A stretch of 64,000 nucleotides of DNA from Yimella sp. cx-51 (GTDB lineage Bacteria; Actinomycetota; Actinomycetes; Actinomycetales; Dermatophilaceae). The stretch spans positions 930,001 through 994,000 of the forward strand of contig NZ_CP072113.1 in the NCBI RefSeq assembly GCF_017654605.1, in the 5' to 3' direction. Shown one piece after another: positions 49,084-58,888 of this stretch; position 1 is the first letter of the stretch, and every line of letters starts with the position of its first letter. A program made the translations under genes and the position numbers. Under the pieces are notes generated by a model. The model was given only the letters and a program-made list of their open reading frames with translations. It was not told where the DNA came from and ran no database searches.

Positions 49084-52000
49084 ATGTCTGGTGACCCCCA
49101 GGACGTTTCCCTGCGTGAGAACGCATCCACCGATTGTGTCGACGGGGGGTGCACCGAGCAGTTGAGCGAGCGGTATTTCCGCCATGTTGCACCCGAAGAC
49201 CGGGACGCGATCGGCCCCGCCAACCTGCACGGCCTGGTGCACACCCATGTCGAGTTGGCCAGGCACAGGCCACCCGGCCGGGCCAATGTGCAGCTGATCA
49301 GGCCGACGTCGGACGTCCACGGTTGGAATTCCTCGTACGCCGCGCTGCAGATCGTCACCGACGACATGCCCTTCCTGGTCGACTCGGTGACAGCGGCGTT
49401 GGCTGCCCGAGGGCGCAAGGTGCACATGGTCATCCACCCACAGATCTGGGTGGAGCGTGACGCAGCCGGGACGCTGGTGCGCGCGCTCGAGGTCGATGAG
49501 CAGCCCGCCGGGATGTCTCCCACGATCGAGTCGTGGATGCATCTGCAGATCGACCTCGGCGCTGACACCAGCACCGATGACGAACTGGTCAAGGCCGTTC
49601 ACGGTGTGCTCGACGATGTTCGTGACGCCGTGGCCGACTGGGAGAAGATGCGCACTCAGTGCGACGTCATCATCGCCGACCTCGAGGCCAATCCGCCCAG
49701 TTCGGTGCGGCCCGACATCATCGAGCGCACCCAGGCATTCCTGCGGTGGTTGGCCGACGAACACTTCACCTTCCTGGGTTACCGGGAGTACGCACTCGAC
49801 ATCGTCGACGGTGAAGATGTGCTGCGCGGCGTCTCGGGCACCGGCCTCGGGCTGCTGCGTTACGACGCGCCGTCCTCGCAGGCCTTCTCGCGCCTGACCC
49901 CGCATGCGCGCCGCACGGCGCGCGAACCGCACCTGATCACGGTGACCAAGGCGAACTCGCGTTCCACGGTGCACCGACCGGCTCACCTGGACTACATCGG
50001 TCTGCGCACCTTCGACGAGCAGGGCAACGTGATCGGTGAGCGCCGGTTCCTCGGCCTGTTCTCCTCAAGTGCGTACCTGGAGTCGGTGCGACGCATCCCA
50101 ATTCTTCGTGAGCGCACCGGCGCGGTGATCGACGCCTCCGGGTACGCGCTCGACAGCCACTCCGGCAAAGACCTGCTACGCATCCTGGAGACCTATCCGC
50201 GCGACGAACTGTTCCAACTGCGTACCGAGGAGTTGCAGTCGGTTGCCGATCAGGTGCTCCGGGTGCAGGAACGCCGCATCCCGTACGTGCTGCGCCGGGA
50301 TGACGAGTTCGGGCGTTTCGCCAGCTTCATGGTCTACATCCCGCGCGATCGGTACACCACCCGTGTGCGCCTGGCGATGGCCGACATTTTGCAGCGCGCC
50401 TTCGGAGCGGAATCGATCGACTACACGACCAATGTCAGTGATTCCGAGCTGGCCCGCATCCACTTCGTGGTGCGCTTCGAGCCGGGCCCCGAACGGCCCG
50501 AGGTCGACGACGCGAAGTTGCGCGACGACCTCTTGCGCTCCACCCAGACCTGGTCGGAGCAGCTGGGCATGCACGCCAGGGAAGAAGACGGCGAGGACTC
50601 CTCGGCCCGAGTGATGTCGTTGTACGCCAATGCGTTTCCGGAGGCGTACAAGGAAGACTTCGGCCCCCGTCAGGGCGTGGCCGATCTGCGCCACATCGAA
50701 GCACTGCAGGACGCCGACGACACCCGGTTGACGCTCTACCGCGACCCCACTGCCGACCCGCGCGAGCGGCGGTTCAAGCTGTTCCGGCGCAACTCCGTCG
50801 TGCTGACCGACATCATGCCGATTTTCACCGATCTTGGCGTGCAGGTCACCGACGAGCGTCCCTATTCCATGAACCGCGCCGACGGCGAACTCATCCACAT
50901 CTACGACTTCGGTCTGCGCGCGCCCTCGGCGCAGATCTGGGGTAGTGACGAGGAAGTGACCTCGGTCCGCGAACGTTTCCAGGACGCCTTCGCGGCCGTC
51001 TGGGAGAAGCGTGGCGAGAGCGACGGGCTCAATGCGCTCGTGTTGGCCGGTGGCCTCACCTCCCGCCAGGTGACCAGGCTCCGTGCGCTGTCGCGTTACC
51101 TGCGTCAGGTGGGCCTGCCCTTCAGCCAGGAGTACGTCGAGCAAGCTCTGGTGGCGAACGTCGAGCTCACCGGTGAACTGGTGGCTCTCTTCGAAGCCCG
51201 CTTCGATCCCGAACTCGCCGGTGACCGCGCTGCCGAGCAGGCGCAGATCAACGAGCGCATCGACGAGGGCCTGGCGCAGGTTGCCAGCCTCGACCACGAC
51301 CGGATCCTGCGCACGTTCCGGGGCGCGATCATGGCCATCCTGCGTACGAATGCCTACCAGGACGACCGCGAGGTCATCAGCTTCAAGATCTACTGCGCAG
51401 CGGTGCCGGGCATGCCGCATCCGCGCCCGAAGTTCGAGATCTGGGTCTACAGCCCGCGCGTCGAGGGCGTCCACCTGCGCTTCGGCAAGGTGGCCCGCGG
51501 AGGCCTGCGCTGGAGTGATCGTCGCGAAGACTTCCGCACCGAGGTGCTCGGCCTGGTCAAGGCACAGATGGTCAAGAACGCCGTCATCGTGCCGAGCGGC
51601 TCCAAGGGTGGTTTCTACGCCAAGCAGTTGCCGAGCCCGAGCGATCGGGACGCCTGGATGGCTGAGGGCATCGAGGCCTACAAGCGGTTCATCGGCGGCA
51701 TGCTCGATGTCACCGACAATCTGGTCGACGGCGAGGTCGTGCCACCCACGGATGTCGTGCGCCATGACGAGGACGACACCTACCTGGTGGTCGCGGCCGA
51801 CAAGGGCACCGCGTCCTTCTCCGACATCGCCAACGGCGTCGCCACCGAGCGAGGATTCTGGCTCGCGGACGCCTTCGCGTCCGGCGGCTCGGCCGGCTAC
51901 GACCACAAGGGCATGGGCATCACGGCCCGGGGCGCCTGGGAGTCGGTGAAACGGCACTTCCGCGAGATGGGCCATGACACCCAGACCCAGGACTTCACCG

Positions 52001-53910
52001 TGGTCGGGATCGGCGACATGAGCGGCGACGTCTTCGGCAACGGGATGCTGCTGTCGGAGCACATCCGGCTCGTGGCCGCCTTCGACCACCGCCACATCTT
52101 CCTCGACCCCGACCCCGAAGCAGCCGCCTCGCACGCCGAGCGTCGCCGACTCTTCGACCTGCCGCGGTCGTCGTGGGACGACTACGACAGGTCGCTGATC
52201 TCCGAGGGTGGTGGCGTCTACCCACGCACCGCGAAGTCGGTGTCGATCACTGCACAGGTGCGCGAGCGTCTCGGCCTCGCTGCCGAGGTCACCGAGATGA
52301 CACCGTCCGACCTCATCCACGCCATCCTGCAGGCGCCGGTCGACCTGGTGTGGAACGGCGGGATCGGCACCTACATCAAGGCGCAGTCGGAGTCGAACAG
52401 CTCGATCGGCGACCGGGCCAACGATGCGATCCGTGTCAATGGCTCCCAACTGCGCTGCAAGGTCGTGGGGGAGGGCGGCAACCTCGGAGCCAGCCAGCTC
52501 GGACGCATCGAAGCCGCGTCCAAGGGCGTCCGGATCAATACCGACGCCATCGACAACTCCGCTGGCGTCGACACCTCCGACCACGAGGTCAACATCAAGA
52601 TCCTGCTCACCGACCTGATGAAGCGGGGACGCTTCGACCTGGATGAGCGCAACGAGATCCTGGTGTCGATGACCGACGAGGTGGGCCGCACCGTGCTGCG
52701 CACGAACTACGAGCAGAACACCCTGCTGGGCAACGCTCGGGCACAGACCTCGGTGATGGTCACCGTCCACCAGCGGTTGATCCGCTGGCTGGAGTCGCGT
52801 CAGGAACTCGACCGCGCACTCGAATTCCTGCCGTCCGACAGCGAGATCGACGAGCGACTGAAAGCCGACACCGGCCTGACCTCGCCGGAACTCGCCGTCC
52901 TGGTCGCCTACGCCAAGTTGGCGTTGAAGACCGATCTGGCGTCGAGCAAGCTGACCGATGACCCGTGGTTCAGCCGCACGTTGGTCGACTACTTCCCGCA
53001 GCAGATCCGCGACCGGTTCGCCGGCGAGTTGGAGGATCACCCGTTGAAGCGGGAAATCATCGTCAACTCGGTGGCCAACTCACTGGTCAATCGGGGTGGC
53101 ATCACCTTTGCCTTCCGGGTGGTCGAGGAGACCGGAGCCTCCGCGGAGCAGATCGCGCGGGCGTACGTCATCGCCCGGGAGGTTTTCGATCTGAGTGGTT
53201 TCGTGGCCCAGGTCGAGGCGCTCGACAACGAGATCTCCACCGACGCCCAGACCAAGCTCTACCTGGAGTTCCGACGTCTGCTCGATCGGGCTGCGCGCTG
53301 GTTGATCAACAACCGCCCGACCTCGCTCGACATCACCTCCGAGATCGAACGGTTCTCCGGCACGGTGGCTGCGCTGACCGCGCAGGTGCCCGACCTGCTG
53401 CGAGGCAGCGAGCGCGAACGCTGGGAGCGCAATCGGTCGGCGTTGGAGCGGGATGGGGTGCCCACGCAGCTGGCAGGACGCGCTGCCGGGCTCCTGGACG
53501 TCTTCTCCTTGCTCGACGTCAGTGAACTCTCGATCGCCACGAAGGAGGAACCCTCCGCCGTGGCCGGGGTCTACTTCGCGGTGTCGGAACGGGTCGGTAT
53601 CGACACCATGCTCGGCGCGGTATCGGCATTGCCCCGAGAGGACCGGTGGGATTCATTGGCCCGCGGAGCCATGCGGGACGATCTCTATGTCGTTCTCGAG
53701 TCATTCACTGCGGCGGTGCTCGCCGGCACACCCAGCGACGCCGATCCGGCGGATCGGGTGGCTCAGTGGCTTGAGGAGAATCCCGACTCCGTCGGCCGCG
53801 CATTGTCCGGGCTCGACGCGATCAAGGCATTGCCCCACCCGAGCCTTGCTCCGTTGTCCGTGGCGTTGCGCACCCTGCGCGGAGCGATCCGTTCGGGCAG
53901 CGCCAGCTAA
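49084..53910 (+). CDS. gdh: large NAD-specific glutamate dehydrogenase (L-180 type)
   Basis: 1608 aa, the size of the 180-kDa class that deaminates glutamate to 2-oxoglutarate with NAD. A long N-terminal regulatory half with ACT-like segments precedes the catalytic core near 790-1230, where ARGGLRWSDRREDFRTEVLG, KNAVIVPSGSKGGF, FTVVGIGDMSGDVFGNGML and VGEGGNLGASQLGR mark substrate and NAD binding. The C-terminal 350 residues are helical. I choose ATG 49084, where the family-like sequence starts; only a weak GAGG lies upstream. It probably acts with pruA in proline/glutamate catabolism. It ends at a strong hairpin. Confidence 0.94.
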   Translation: MSGDPQDVSLRENASTDCVDGGCTEQLSERYFRHVAPEDRDAIGPANLHGLVHTHVELARHRPPGRANVQLIRPTSDVHGWNSSYAALQIVTDDMPFLVDSVTAALAARGRKVHMVIHPQIWVERDAAGTLVRALEVDEQPAGMSPTIESWMHLQIDLGADTSTDDELVKAVHGVLDDVRDAVADWEKMRTQCDVIIADLEANPPSSVRPDIIERTQAFLRWLADEHFTFLGYREYALDIVDGEDVLRGVSGTGLGLLRYDAPSSQAFSRLTPHARRTAREPHLITVTKANSRSTVHRPAHLDYIGLRTFDEQGNVIGERRFLGLFSSSAYLESVRRIPILRERTGAVIDASGYALDSHSGKDLLRILETYPRDELFQLRTEELQSVADQVLRVQERRIPYVLRRDDEFGRFASFMVYIPRDRYTTRVRLAMADILQRAFGAESIDYTTNVSDSELARIHFVVRFEPGPERPEVDDAKLRDDLLRSTQTWSEQLGMHAREEDGEDSSARVMSLYANAFPEAYKEDFGPRQGVADLRHIEALQDADDTRLTLYRDPTADPRERRFKLFRRNSVVLTDIMPIFTDLGVQVTDERPYSMNRADGELIHIYDFGLRAPSAQIWGSDEEVTSVRERFQDAFAAVWEKRGESDGLNALVLAGGLTSRQVTRLRALSRYLRQVGLPFSQEYVEQALVANVELTGELVALFEARFDPELAGDRAAEQAQINERIDEGLAQVASLDHDRILRTFRGAIMAILRTNAYQDDREVISFKIYCAAVPGMPHPRPKFEIWVYSPRVEGVHLRFGKVARGGLRWSDRREDFRTEVLGLVKAQMVKNAVIVPSGSKGGFYAKQLPSPSDRDAWMAEGIEAYKRFIGGMLDVTDNLVDGEVVPPTDVVRHDEDDTYLVVAADKGTASFSDIANGVATERGFWLADAFASGGSAGYDHKGMGITARGAWESVKRHFREMGHDTQTQDFTVVGIGDMSGDVFGNGMLLSEHIRLVAAFDHRHIFLDPDPEAAASHAERRRLFDLPRSSWDDYDRSLISEGGGVYPRTAKSVSITAQVRERLGLAAEVTEMTPSDLIHAILQAPVDLVWNGGIGTYIKAQSESNSSIGDRANDAIRVNGSQLRCKVVGEGGNLGASQLGRIEAASKGVRINTDAIDNSAGVDTSDHEVNIKILLTDLMKRGRFDLDERNEILVSMTDEVGRTVLRTNYEQNTLLGNARAQTSVMVTVHQRLIRWLESRQELDRALEFLPSDSEIDERLKADTGLTSPELAVLVAYAKLALKTDLASSKLTDDPWFSRTLVDYFPQQIRDRFAGELEDHPLKREIIVNSVANSLVNRGGITFAFRVVEETGASAEQIARAYVIAREVFDLSGFVAQVEALDNEISTDAQTKLYLEFRRLLDRAARWLINNRPTSLDITSEIERFSGTVAALTAQVPDLLRGSERERWERNRSALERDGVPTQLAGRAAGLLDVFSLLDVSELSIATKEEPSAVAGVYFAVSERVGIDTMLGAVSALPREDRWDSLARGAMRDDLYVVLESFTAAVLAGTPSDADPADRVAQWLEENPDSVGRALSGLDAIKALPHPSLAPLSVALRTLRGAIRSGSAS

Positions 53911-53926
53911 CTGCATGACGAGTCAC

Positions 53927-53959
53927 GAGCCCACCCGCCGGTCATCGGCGGGTGGGCTC
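53927..53959 (+). terminator. hairpin after glutamate dehydrogenase
   Basis: Perfect 14-bp stem (53927-53940 with 53946-53959) and a 5-base loop. Confidence 0.8.
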
Positions 53960-54045
53960 CGCTCTTGCCGGGCTGCCTGCGAACCTCTCCACTGCGGGTG
54001 GCACGCTGATCGCGACAGCGCACCACCTCGGCGCGGAAGGACGAC

Positions 54046-55536
54046 ATGCCCACTCTGAATGACGTGCTGGGTCATCACGGCGTGAGTGAGGACGACTCCG
54101 ACTGGTTGCACCGGCTGGTCGGTGATTGGCAGCTGATCGCTGACCTCTCCTTCGCCGACCTGGTGTTGTGGGTGCGAACCGACGCCGATGACTGGCTGGC
54201 CGCCGCACACGTACGACCGACCACCGGGGTCGGGGTGTTTCCCGAGGACATGGTGGCGACGAGGATCGCCGCCGCGCGTACCCGCATGGTGCGCAGCGCC
54301 CACGACCAGCAGCAGATCGTGCGCGCGGGCCAGACCGTGTGGCGCGACGACATGCCGATCCGCGAGGAAGCGATCCCGGTCGTTCGCGGCGATCGCACCG
54401 TCGCCGTCCTGACCCGCCACACCAATCTCGCGTCGATGCGCACTCCCAGTCGGCTGGAAGTCACCTACCTCGCGACCGCCGATGCGCTCGCCCGCATGAT
54501 CGCCGCCGGAGCCTTCCCCCAGAGCGAACCGATCGCCAACGTCCGCCGTGGCGCGCCGAGGGTCGGCGACGGCGTCCTGCGGCTGAGCGCCGACGGCATG
54601 GTCAGCTATGCCAGCCCCAACGCGGTGTCGGCGGTGCACCGGCTCGGACACGAGGGTGATGTGATCGGCGTACACCTGGCTTCCGCGGTTCACGCGCTCC
54701 TGCCGCCGCGTCAACTCGCGGACGAGGATCTCGGACAGATCCTGCAGGGACGGGTCGCACACCGCGGCGAGGCCCAGACACGTTCGGCCACCGTCATGTT
54801 CCGCTCCATCCCTCTGGTGGAGACCGAGACAGCGGCCGAGTCACGCACGGGGGCAGTGCTGCTCGTGCGTGACGTGAGTGAACTGCGGCGCCGGGAACAG
54901 GAACTGGCCACCAAGGACGTCACGATCCGCGAGATCCATCACCGGGTGAAGAACAACCTGCAAACCGTCGCCGCGGTGCTTCGCCTCCAGGCGCGGCGCA
55001 TCGACGACACTGTGGCACGGGCGGCCCTGGGCGACGCGGTGCGGCGGGTGGCCACGATTGCTTCCGTACACGAGACGCTCTCCTCGCGGCTGGACGACCA
55101 GCTCGACTTCGACGACGTGGCCAGACAGGGTCTGCAGGCCGCACTGGAACTCGGCAATCGTGGGGGAGTGCAGGTGACCGGACGCCTGGAAGGCACCTTC
55201 GGTGTCTTGCGCTCGGAGGACGCCACGGCGCTGGCGATGGTGCTGGCCGAACTCGTCCAGAACGCCGTGGAACACGGTCTCGCCGAGCAGGACGGCACGG
55301 TCGTGGTGGACGTGCTTCGCACGATGCGTGGCGAGGGCGACCTGCTGAGCGTCGAGGTGCGCGACGACGGCGCCGGGCTACCCGGCGACTTCGACCCTGG
55401 CCGGTCGGGCCTGGGCACCCAGATCGTGCGCTCGCTGGTCACCGATCTCGGCGGTGACATCACGTGGAGCGCCACGACGAACGGCACCGCCGTGAAATTC
55501 ACGGCGGTGCTTCGTGAGACTTCTGACGGTCGCTGA
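54046..55536 (+). CDS. pdtaS: PdtaS-like cytosolic sensor histidine kinase
   Basis: 496 aa. An N-terminal GAF-like domain (about 15-150) and a PAS domain (about 180-285) precede a HisKA_2 segment with His298 in REIHHRVKNNLQTVAAVLRL and an HATPase domain with LAELVQNAVEHG and DDGAGLPGDFD. In M. tuberculosis PdtaS passes phosphate to PdtaR, an RNA-binding antiterminator; no pdtaR lies in this window. GGAAGGA lies before ATG 54046. It converges on whiB with a 14-base gap, the same pairing as Rv3220c/Rv3219. Confidence 0.93.
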   Translation: MPTLNDVLGHHGVSEDDSDWLHRLVGDWQLIADLSFADLVLWVRTDADDWLAAAHVRPTTGVGVFPEDMVATRIAAARTRMVRSAHDQQQIVRAGQTVWRDDMPIREEAIPVVRGDRTVAVLTRHTNLASMRTPSRLEVTYLATADALARMIAAGAFPQSEPIANVRRGAPRVGDGVLRLSADGMVSYASPNAVSAVHRLGHEGDVIGVHLASAVHALLPPRQLADEDLGQILQGRVAHRGEAQTRSATVMFRSIPLVETETAAESRTGAVLLVRDVSELRRREQELATKDVTIREIHHRVKNNLQTVAAVLRLQARRIDDTVARAALGDAVRRVATIASVHETLSSRLDDQLDFDDVARQGLQAALELGNRGGVQVTGRLEGTFGVLRSEDATALAMVLAELVQNAVEHGLAEQDGTVVVDVLRTMRGEGDLLSVEVRDDGAGLPGDFDPGRSGLGTQIVRSLVTDLGGDITWSATTNGTAVKFTAVLRETSDGR

Positions 55537-55550
55537 CCGTCGACGGTGCG

Positions 55551-55799
55551 TCAGCCGGCGCGTCGTGCGCGTGCGTTGCGACGCTTCATCGCGCGGCGTT
55601 CGTCCTCCGACAGGCCACCCCAGACTCCGGCGTCCTGGCCGGATTCGATGGCCCACTTCAGACAGGTGTCGATGACGTCGCAGCGACGACAGACGGCCTT
55701 GGCGTCCTCGATCTGCTGCAATGCCGGACCGGTGTTCCCGATCGGGAAGAACAGCTCGGGGTCCTCGTCCAGGCAGGCAGCGCGGTCGCGCCAATCCAT
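55551..55799 (-). CDS. whiB1: WhiB-family iron-sulphur transcription factor (WhiB1-like)
   Basis: 82 aa. The four [4Fe-4S] cysteines are at 9, 37, 40 and 46 (C..CxxCxxxxxC), followed by the GVWGGLSEDERRA turn and an arginine-rich C-terminus that binds DNA. In M. tuberculosis WhiB1 is essential, senses nitric oxide and binds the primary sigma factor. GAAGGAG lies 11 bases before ATG 55799. The 244 bases upstream, up to the next gene, hold its promoter but no clear box. Confidence 0.94.
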   Translation of the reverse strand: MDWRDRAACLDEDPELFFPIGNTGPALQQIEDAKAVCRRCDVIDTCLKWAIESGQDAGVWGGLSEDERRAMKRRNARARRAG

Positions 55800-56043
55800 A
55801 GTCGTCCTACTCCTTCGATTCGTATGGCCATCGCCTCGGGTGCGTGTCGATGTGCCGGGTCCGCAGGTGTGTACCCGTGCGTGGGTGGTAGATCAGGGTC
55901 GGTACGCTGTTGGTGGGCGCGCCGACGATCAAGGCTCACAGATCGCCATGTGTTGCACAAGGGGTTTGCGCGAATTCATTTGACTTCGAAGGTGAGTCAT
56001 TCATCACACCACGCCCGAATTTCGCGAAAACACGAGGTTTAAC

Positions 56044-56394
56044 GTGCCCGCTGACACCATCCGTCCGCTGCTTGCACCCGGCCTGATGGCCGTCCAGACA
56101 GTCGGTCTGATCGCCTTCGCTCTTTGGTCCGGTATTGACGGCGGATCAGCCCGGTCATGGTCTTTCGCTGCCACTCTCATCGTGCTCGCGGCGTGCACCG
56201 CAGTGCTCGCCTTCCTGCTCAGCCAGCGCCGCGCGGCAGCCCGCACCCCCACGCTCCTGTGGAACGCTCTGCTGGTGCCGATCGGGTTCAGCGTCGGCGA
56301 CGGGGGAGCGCCCTGGGTGGGGTGGTTGATCATTGGGCTCGCGGCAGCGACCTTCGTAGCCACGTTGCTGGTGCCCACCGAACCGGCCGACTGA
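56044..56394 (+). CDS. small four-helix membrane protein
   Basis: 116 aa with predicted membrane segments at about 8-30, 40-60, 70-85 and 90-110. It looks like the small uncharacterised integral membrane proteins common near whiB or DUF2207 genes in actinobacteria. GTG 56044 starts the frame; no good ribosome binding site is seen. Function unknown. Confidence 0.7.
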   Translation: MPADTIRPLLAPGLMAVQTVGLIAFALWSGIDGGSARSWSFAATLIVLAACTAVLAFLLSQRRAAARTPTLLWNALLVPIGFSVGDGGAPWVGWLIIGLAAATFVATLLVPTEPAD

Positions 56395-56418
56395 CGGGGC
56401 TGGATGCCCTTGCCGACG

Positions 56419-56424
56419 TAGGGT
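56419..56424 (+). promoter_or_regulatory. -10 element for leaderless DUF2207 gene
   Basis: TAGGGT followed by six bases and ATG 56431. Confidence 0.55.
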
Positions 56425-56430
56425 GAGCGC

Positions 56431-58311
56431 ATGCGACGAATGTGGGCGGGCCTCTTGGCGGTGGCGTGGCTCGCAGTGTTGGTCGGCTTGCCCATGGCGC
56501 CGGCTCGAGCTGCTGGCGGCGAACGCATCCTCGACTTCGACGTCAGGTACGAGCTCAACGCCGACGGCTCGGTCGCCGTCACCGAGACGCTGAAGTACCA
56601 ATTCGTCGGTGACCAGTCGCACGGCATCAAACGCGCGATCATCACCTCCCAGGGCTACGACCCCGAGCCCGACAAGTACCGGGTGTACCCGATGTCTGAC
56701 GTCAAGGTCACCAGCCCGACCGGCGCACCCTCCGCAGTCGATTTGTCCGACTTCGGGGCGATGACGGTCATCCGCGTCGGTTCACCCACCCGCACGGTGC
56801 GCGGCGTGCAGACCTATGTGGTCAAGTACAAGCTCGGTTCGGTGGTCAACAAGCAGCAGGACGACGTCGAGTTCTACTGGAACGCAACGGGATCGCAGAC
56901 CGGCGTACCTACTGACAAGGTGAGCGTCACCGTCGTCGGTCCGAGCTCCACTGCGGCGACGAAGGCGGTGTGCTTCTACGGCGTCACCCGTTCGGACGAC
57001 CCGTGCCAGGCAACGCCCGGCAGCCCCTCCACCTACTCGGCCAGCGGCCTCCAGCCCTACCAGCAGGTGACGATCGCGGCCGCCTTCCCCGGTTCGTCCT
57101 TCAGCAACCCCGCCCCGAAACTGGAGCAGGGGAGTATCGACGACTCGCAGACCGGCGGCGGATCGTCGATGTCGCCGGAGACCGAACGCACCCTGGGGGC
57201 CGTCGGACTCGGCGCCGGCGTCGCACTCCCGTTGGCTGCCGCCGGCCTGATGGGTGCGGCGGTCTGGAAGCGCGGGCGCGACGAGCGGTACGCCGCCATG
57301 GCACCCGGTCTCGAACCCGAGGCAGGGATGGACGACACCGTCCAGCGCGGCGGCAAGCAGACCGTGGTGGTGCAGTTCCAACCTCCTGCCGGCGTCCGTC
57401 CGGGCCTGATGGGCACCGTCATCGACGAGGAAGCGGGCACGGTCGATGTGTCGGCGACAATCGTCGACCTCGCCGTTCGCGGGTTCCTGCGGATGGAGGA
57501 GATGGGGTCAGGCGGCCGCTTCGGCAAGAGCGACTGGCAGCTCACCTATCTCGGCATGCCCGAAGGCGATTCGCTCCTGCCCTACGAGCGCACGTTGCTC
57601 GATGGGCTCTTCCAGCTCGGCTCGCCGGTGTTGCTGTCGGAGCTGAAGAACCACTTCAAGCCGACGCTCACCCAAGCGCAGAGCCAGATGTACACCGAGG
57701 TCGTCCAGCGAGGCTGGTTCCGGCGTTCCCCGCAGACGGTGCGCGGCCAGTTCATGATGGGCGGCATGGCGCTCATCGGTGCCGCCGTCTTCGGTTTCGT
57801 CATGCTTCCAGCACTGAGCTCGCTGATGATCGGACTGCCGATCGGCCTGGCGCTCGCCGGAGCGATCGTCATCGTCATGGGTCGCAAGATGGCTTCCCGA
57901 ACGGCGCGCGGCTCCGCCGTCACCGCGCAGAGCATGGGCTTTCGCGAATACCTGGTGACCGCTGAGGCCGACAAGATCAGGTTCGAGGAGGCCGAGCAGA
58001 TCTTCAGCCGCTACATGCCGTACGCGGTGGTGTTCGGCGTCGCCGAGCAGTGGGCCAAGAAGTTCGAACAGGTCGCCCGCGCCGCCGAGGCCGCGGGTCA
58101 GCCGCTGATGATGCCGGTCTGGTACATCCCGATCGGTGGCGACTTCGGCGGGATCGCCGGAGGGATCGATGATTTCGGCACGGTGTCGGCGGGCACTTTC
58201 GTCTCCACGCCCGGATCTTCTGGCGGGTCGGCCTTCGGCGGAGGTGGATTCAGTGGCGGAGGCGGCTTCTCCGGTGGTGGCGGTGGAGGCGGCGGCACCA
58301 GCAGCTGGTGA
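56431..58311 (+). CDS. DUF2207 membrane protein with Gly-rich tail
   Basis: 626 aa. A signal peptide (about 1-28) leads to the external DUF2207 domain (FDVRYELNADGSVAVTETLKY to about 240). A membrane helix at about 250-272, a cytosolic domain, two further helices (about 440-490) and a second conserved region (REYLVTAEADKIRFEEAEQIFSRYMPYAVVFG) follow. The last 50 residues are almost only Gly, Ser and Phe. The function of this widespread family is unknown. A TAGGGT element makes ATG 56431 leaderless. Confidence 0.9.
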   Translation: MRRMWAGLLAVAWLAVLVGLPMAPARAAGGERILDFDVRYELNADGSVAVTETLKYQFVGDQSHGIKRAIITSQGYDPEPDKYRVYPMSDVKVTSPTGAPSAVDLSDFGAMTVIRVGSPTRTVRGVQTYVVKYKLGSVVNKQQDDVEFYWNATGSQTGVPTDKVSVTVVGPSSTAATKAVCFYGVTRSDDPCQATPGSPSTYSASGLQPYQQVTIAAAFPGSSFSNPAPKLEQGSIDDSQTGGGSSMSPETERTLGAVGLGAGVALPLAAAGLMGAAVWKRGRDERYAAMAPGLEPEAGMDDTVQRGGKQTVVVQFQPPAGVRPGLMGTVIDEEAGTVDVSATIVDLAVRGFLRMEEMGSGGRFGKSDWQLTYLGMPEGDSLLPYERTLLDGLFQLGSPVLLSELKNHFKPTLTQAQSQMYTEVVQRGWFRRSPQTVRGQFMMGGMALIGAAVFGFVMLPALSSLMIGLPIGLALAGAIVIVMGRKMASRTARGSAVTAQSMGFREYLVTAEADKIRFEEAEQIFSRYMPYAVVFGVAEQWAKKFEQVARAAEAAGQPLMMPVWYIPIGGDFGGIAGGIDDFGTVSAGTFVSTPGSSGGSAFGGGGFSGGGGFSGGGGGGGGTSSW

Positions 58312-58448
58312 TGCTCCACCCAGTGCTCCGGCGCTGCCGGGGAATTGGTTGGTCCTTCCCGCCGTTGGACCGATAAGCTCCAACAGTTGACAACTCCACA
58401 GCGTGACGTGCCTGCACGGGTGCCCTTCACCGGGCACACCATGAACTC

Positions 58449-58815
58449 GGGGGTGATCGGTTTCGACGTTGATCACCGACGAGGGAGAAGCGGGTCGAGG
58501 ATGCACGGTTATCTCGTAAACGCCCCGTGCAAACCAATAGGTGCCAACAACAAGCGCACCGACTTCGCCCTCGCCGCCTGAGCGAGCCTCGAAGTCCGTC
58601 AGCCTGAGTTAGTTCTCGCCTCAGAGTCTGGCGTCAGCTAGAGAACTTGCTGCGTCGTCATGTCGGGGGACGACGCGGGACTTCTACTCGACTGGGCCTG
58701 TCAGGGAAGGTGTGCGCGCCAGCCCTGGGGCCGAGAAAATCCACAGCGCACTGCACCCGGAGAAGTCCCTTCTCGTGGTGAGCGGACGCGGGTTCGATTC
58801 CCGCCACCTCCACCA
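58449..58815 (+). ncRNA. ssrA: transfer-messenger RNA (tmRNA)
   Basis: 367 nt. The 5' end GGGGGTGATCGGTTTCGACG and the 3' end GCGGGTTCGATTCCCGCC plus CACCTCCACCA pair as a 7-bp tRNA-like acceptor stem with an encoded CCA and a normal T-arm. The tag frame runs from GCC 58543 to TGA 58581 and encodes ANNKRTDFALAA, ending in the universal ALAA degradation signal. tmRNA with SmpB rescues stalled ribosomes and marks the unfinished protein for proteolysis. smpB is not adjacent. TTGACA at 58387-58392 could be a -35, but no -10 at the right spacing was found. Confidence 0.95.
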
Positions 58816-58838
58816 CCGAGCGGCACGTCATCAAGAAC

Positions 58839-58866
58839 GCCTCGCCCGTCAGGGCGAGGCTTTCTT
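58839..58866 (+). terminator. intrinsic terminator of tmRNA
   Basis: Perfect 9-bp stem (58839-58847 with 58852-58860) followed by TTTCTT, the best classical terminator in the window. Confidence 0.88.
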
Positions 58867-58888
58867 GTTGTGCATGGACTCTCACTCG

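Noticed and set aside
48438-49592. Minus-strand extension of the DUF2505 frame to 550 codons
   Set aside because: It overlaps the start of glutamate dehydrogenase and another minus-strand gene, and shows no homologous features upstream of ATG 48437.
55990-56006. GTGA...TCAC pair upstream of whiB, like a CRP site
   Set aside because: The spacer is eight bases, whereas CRP-type sites have six between GTGA and TCAC.
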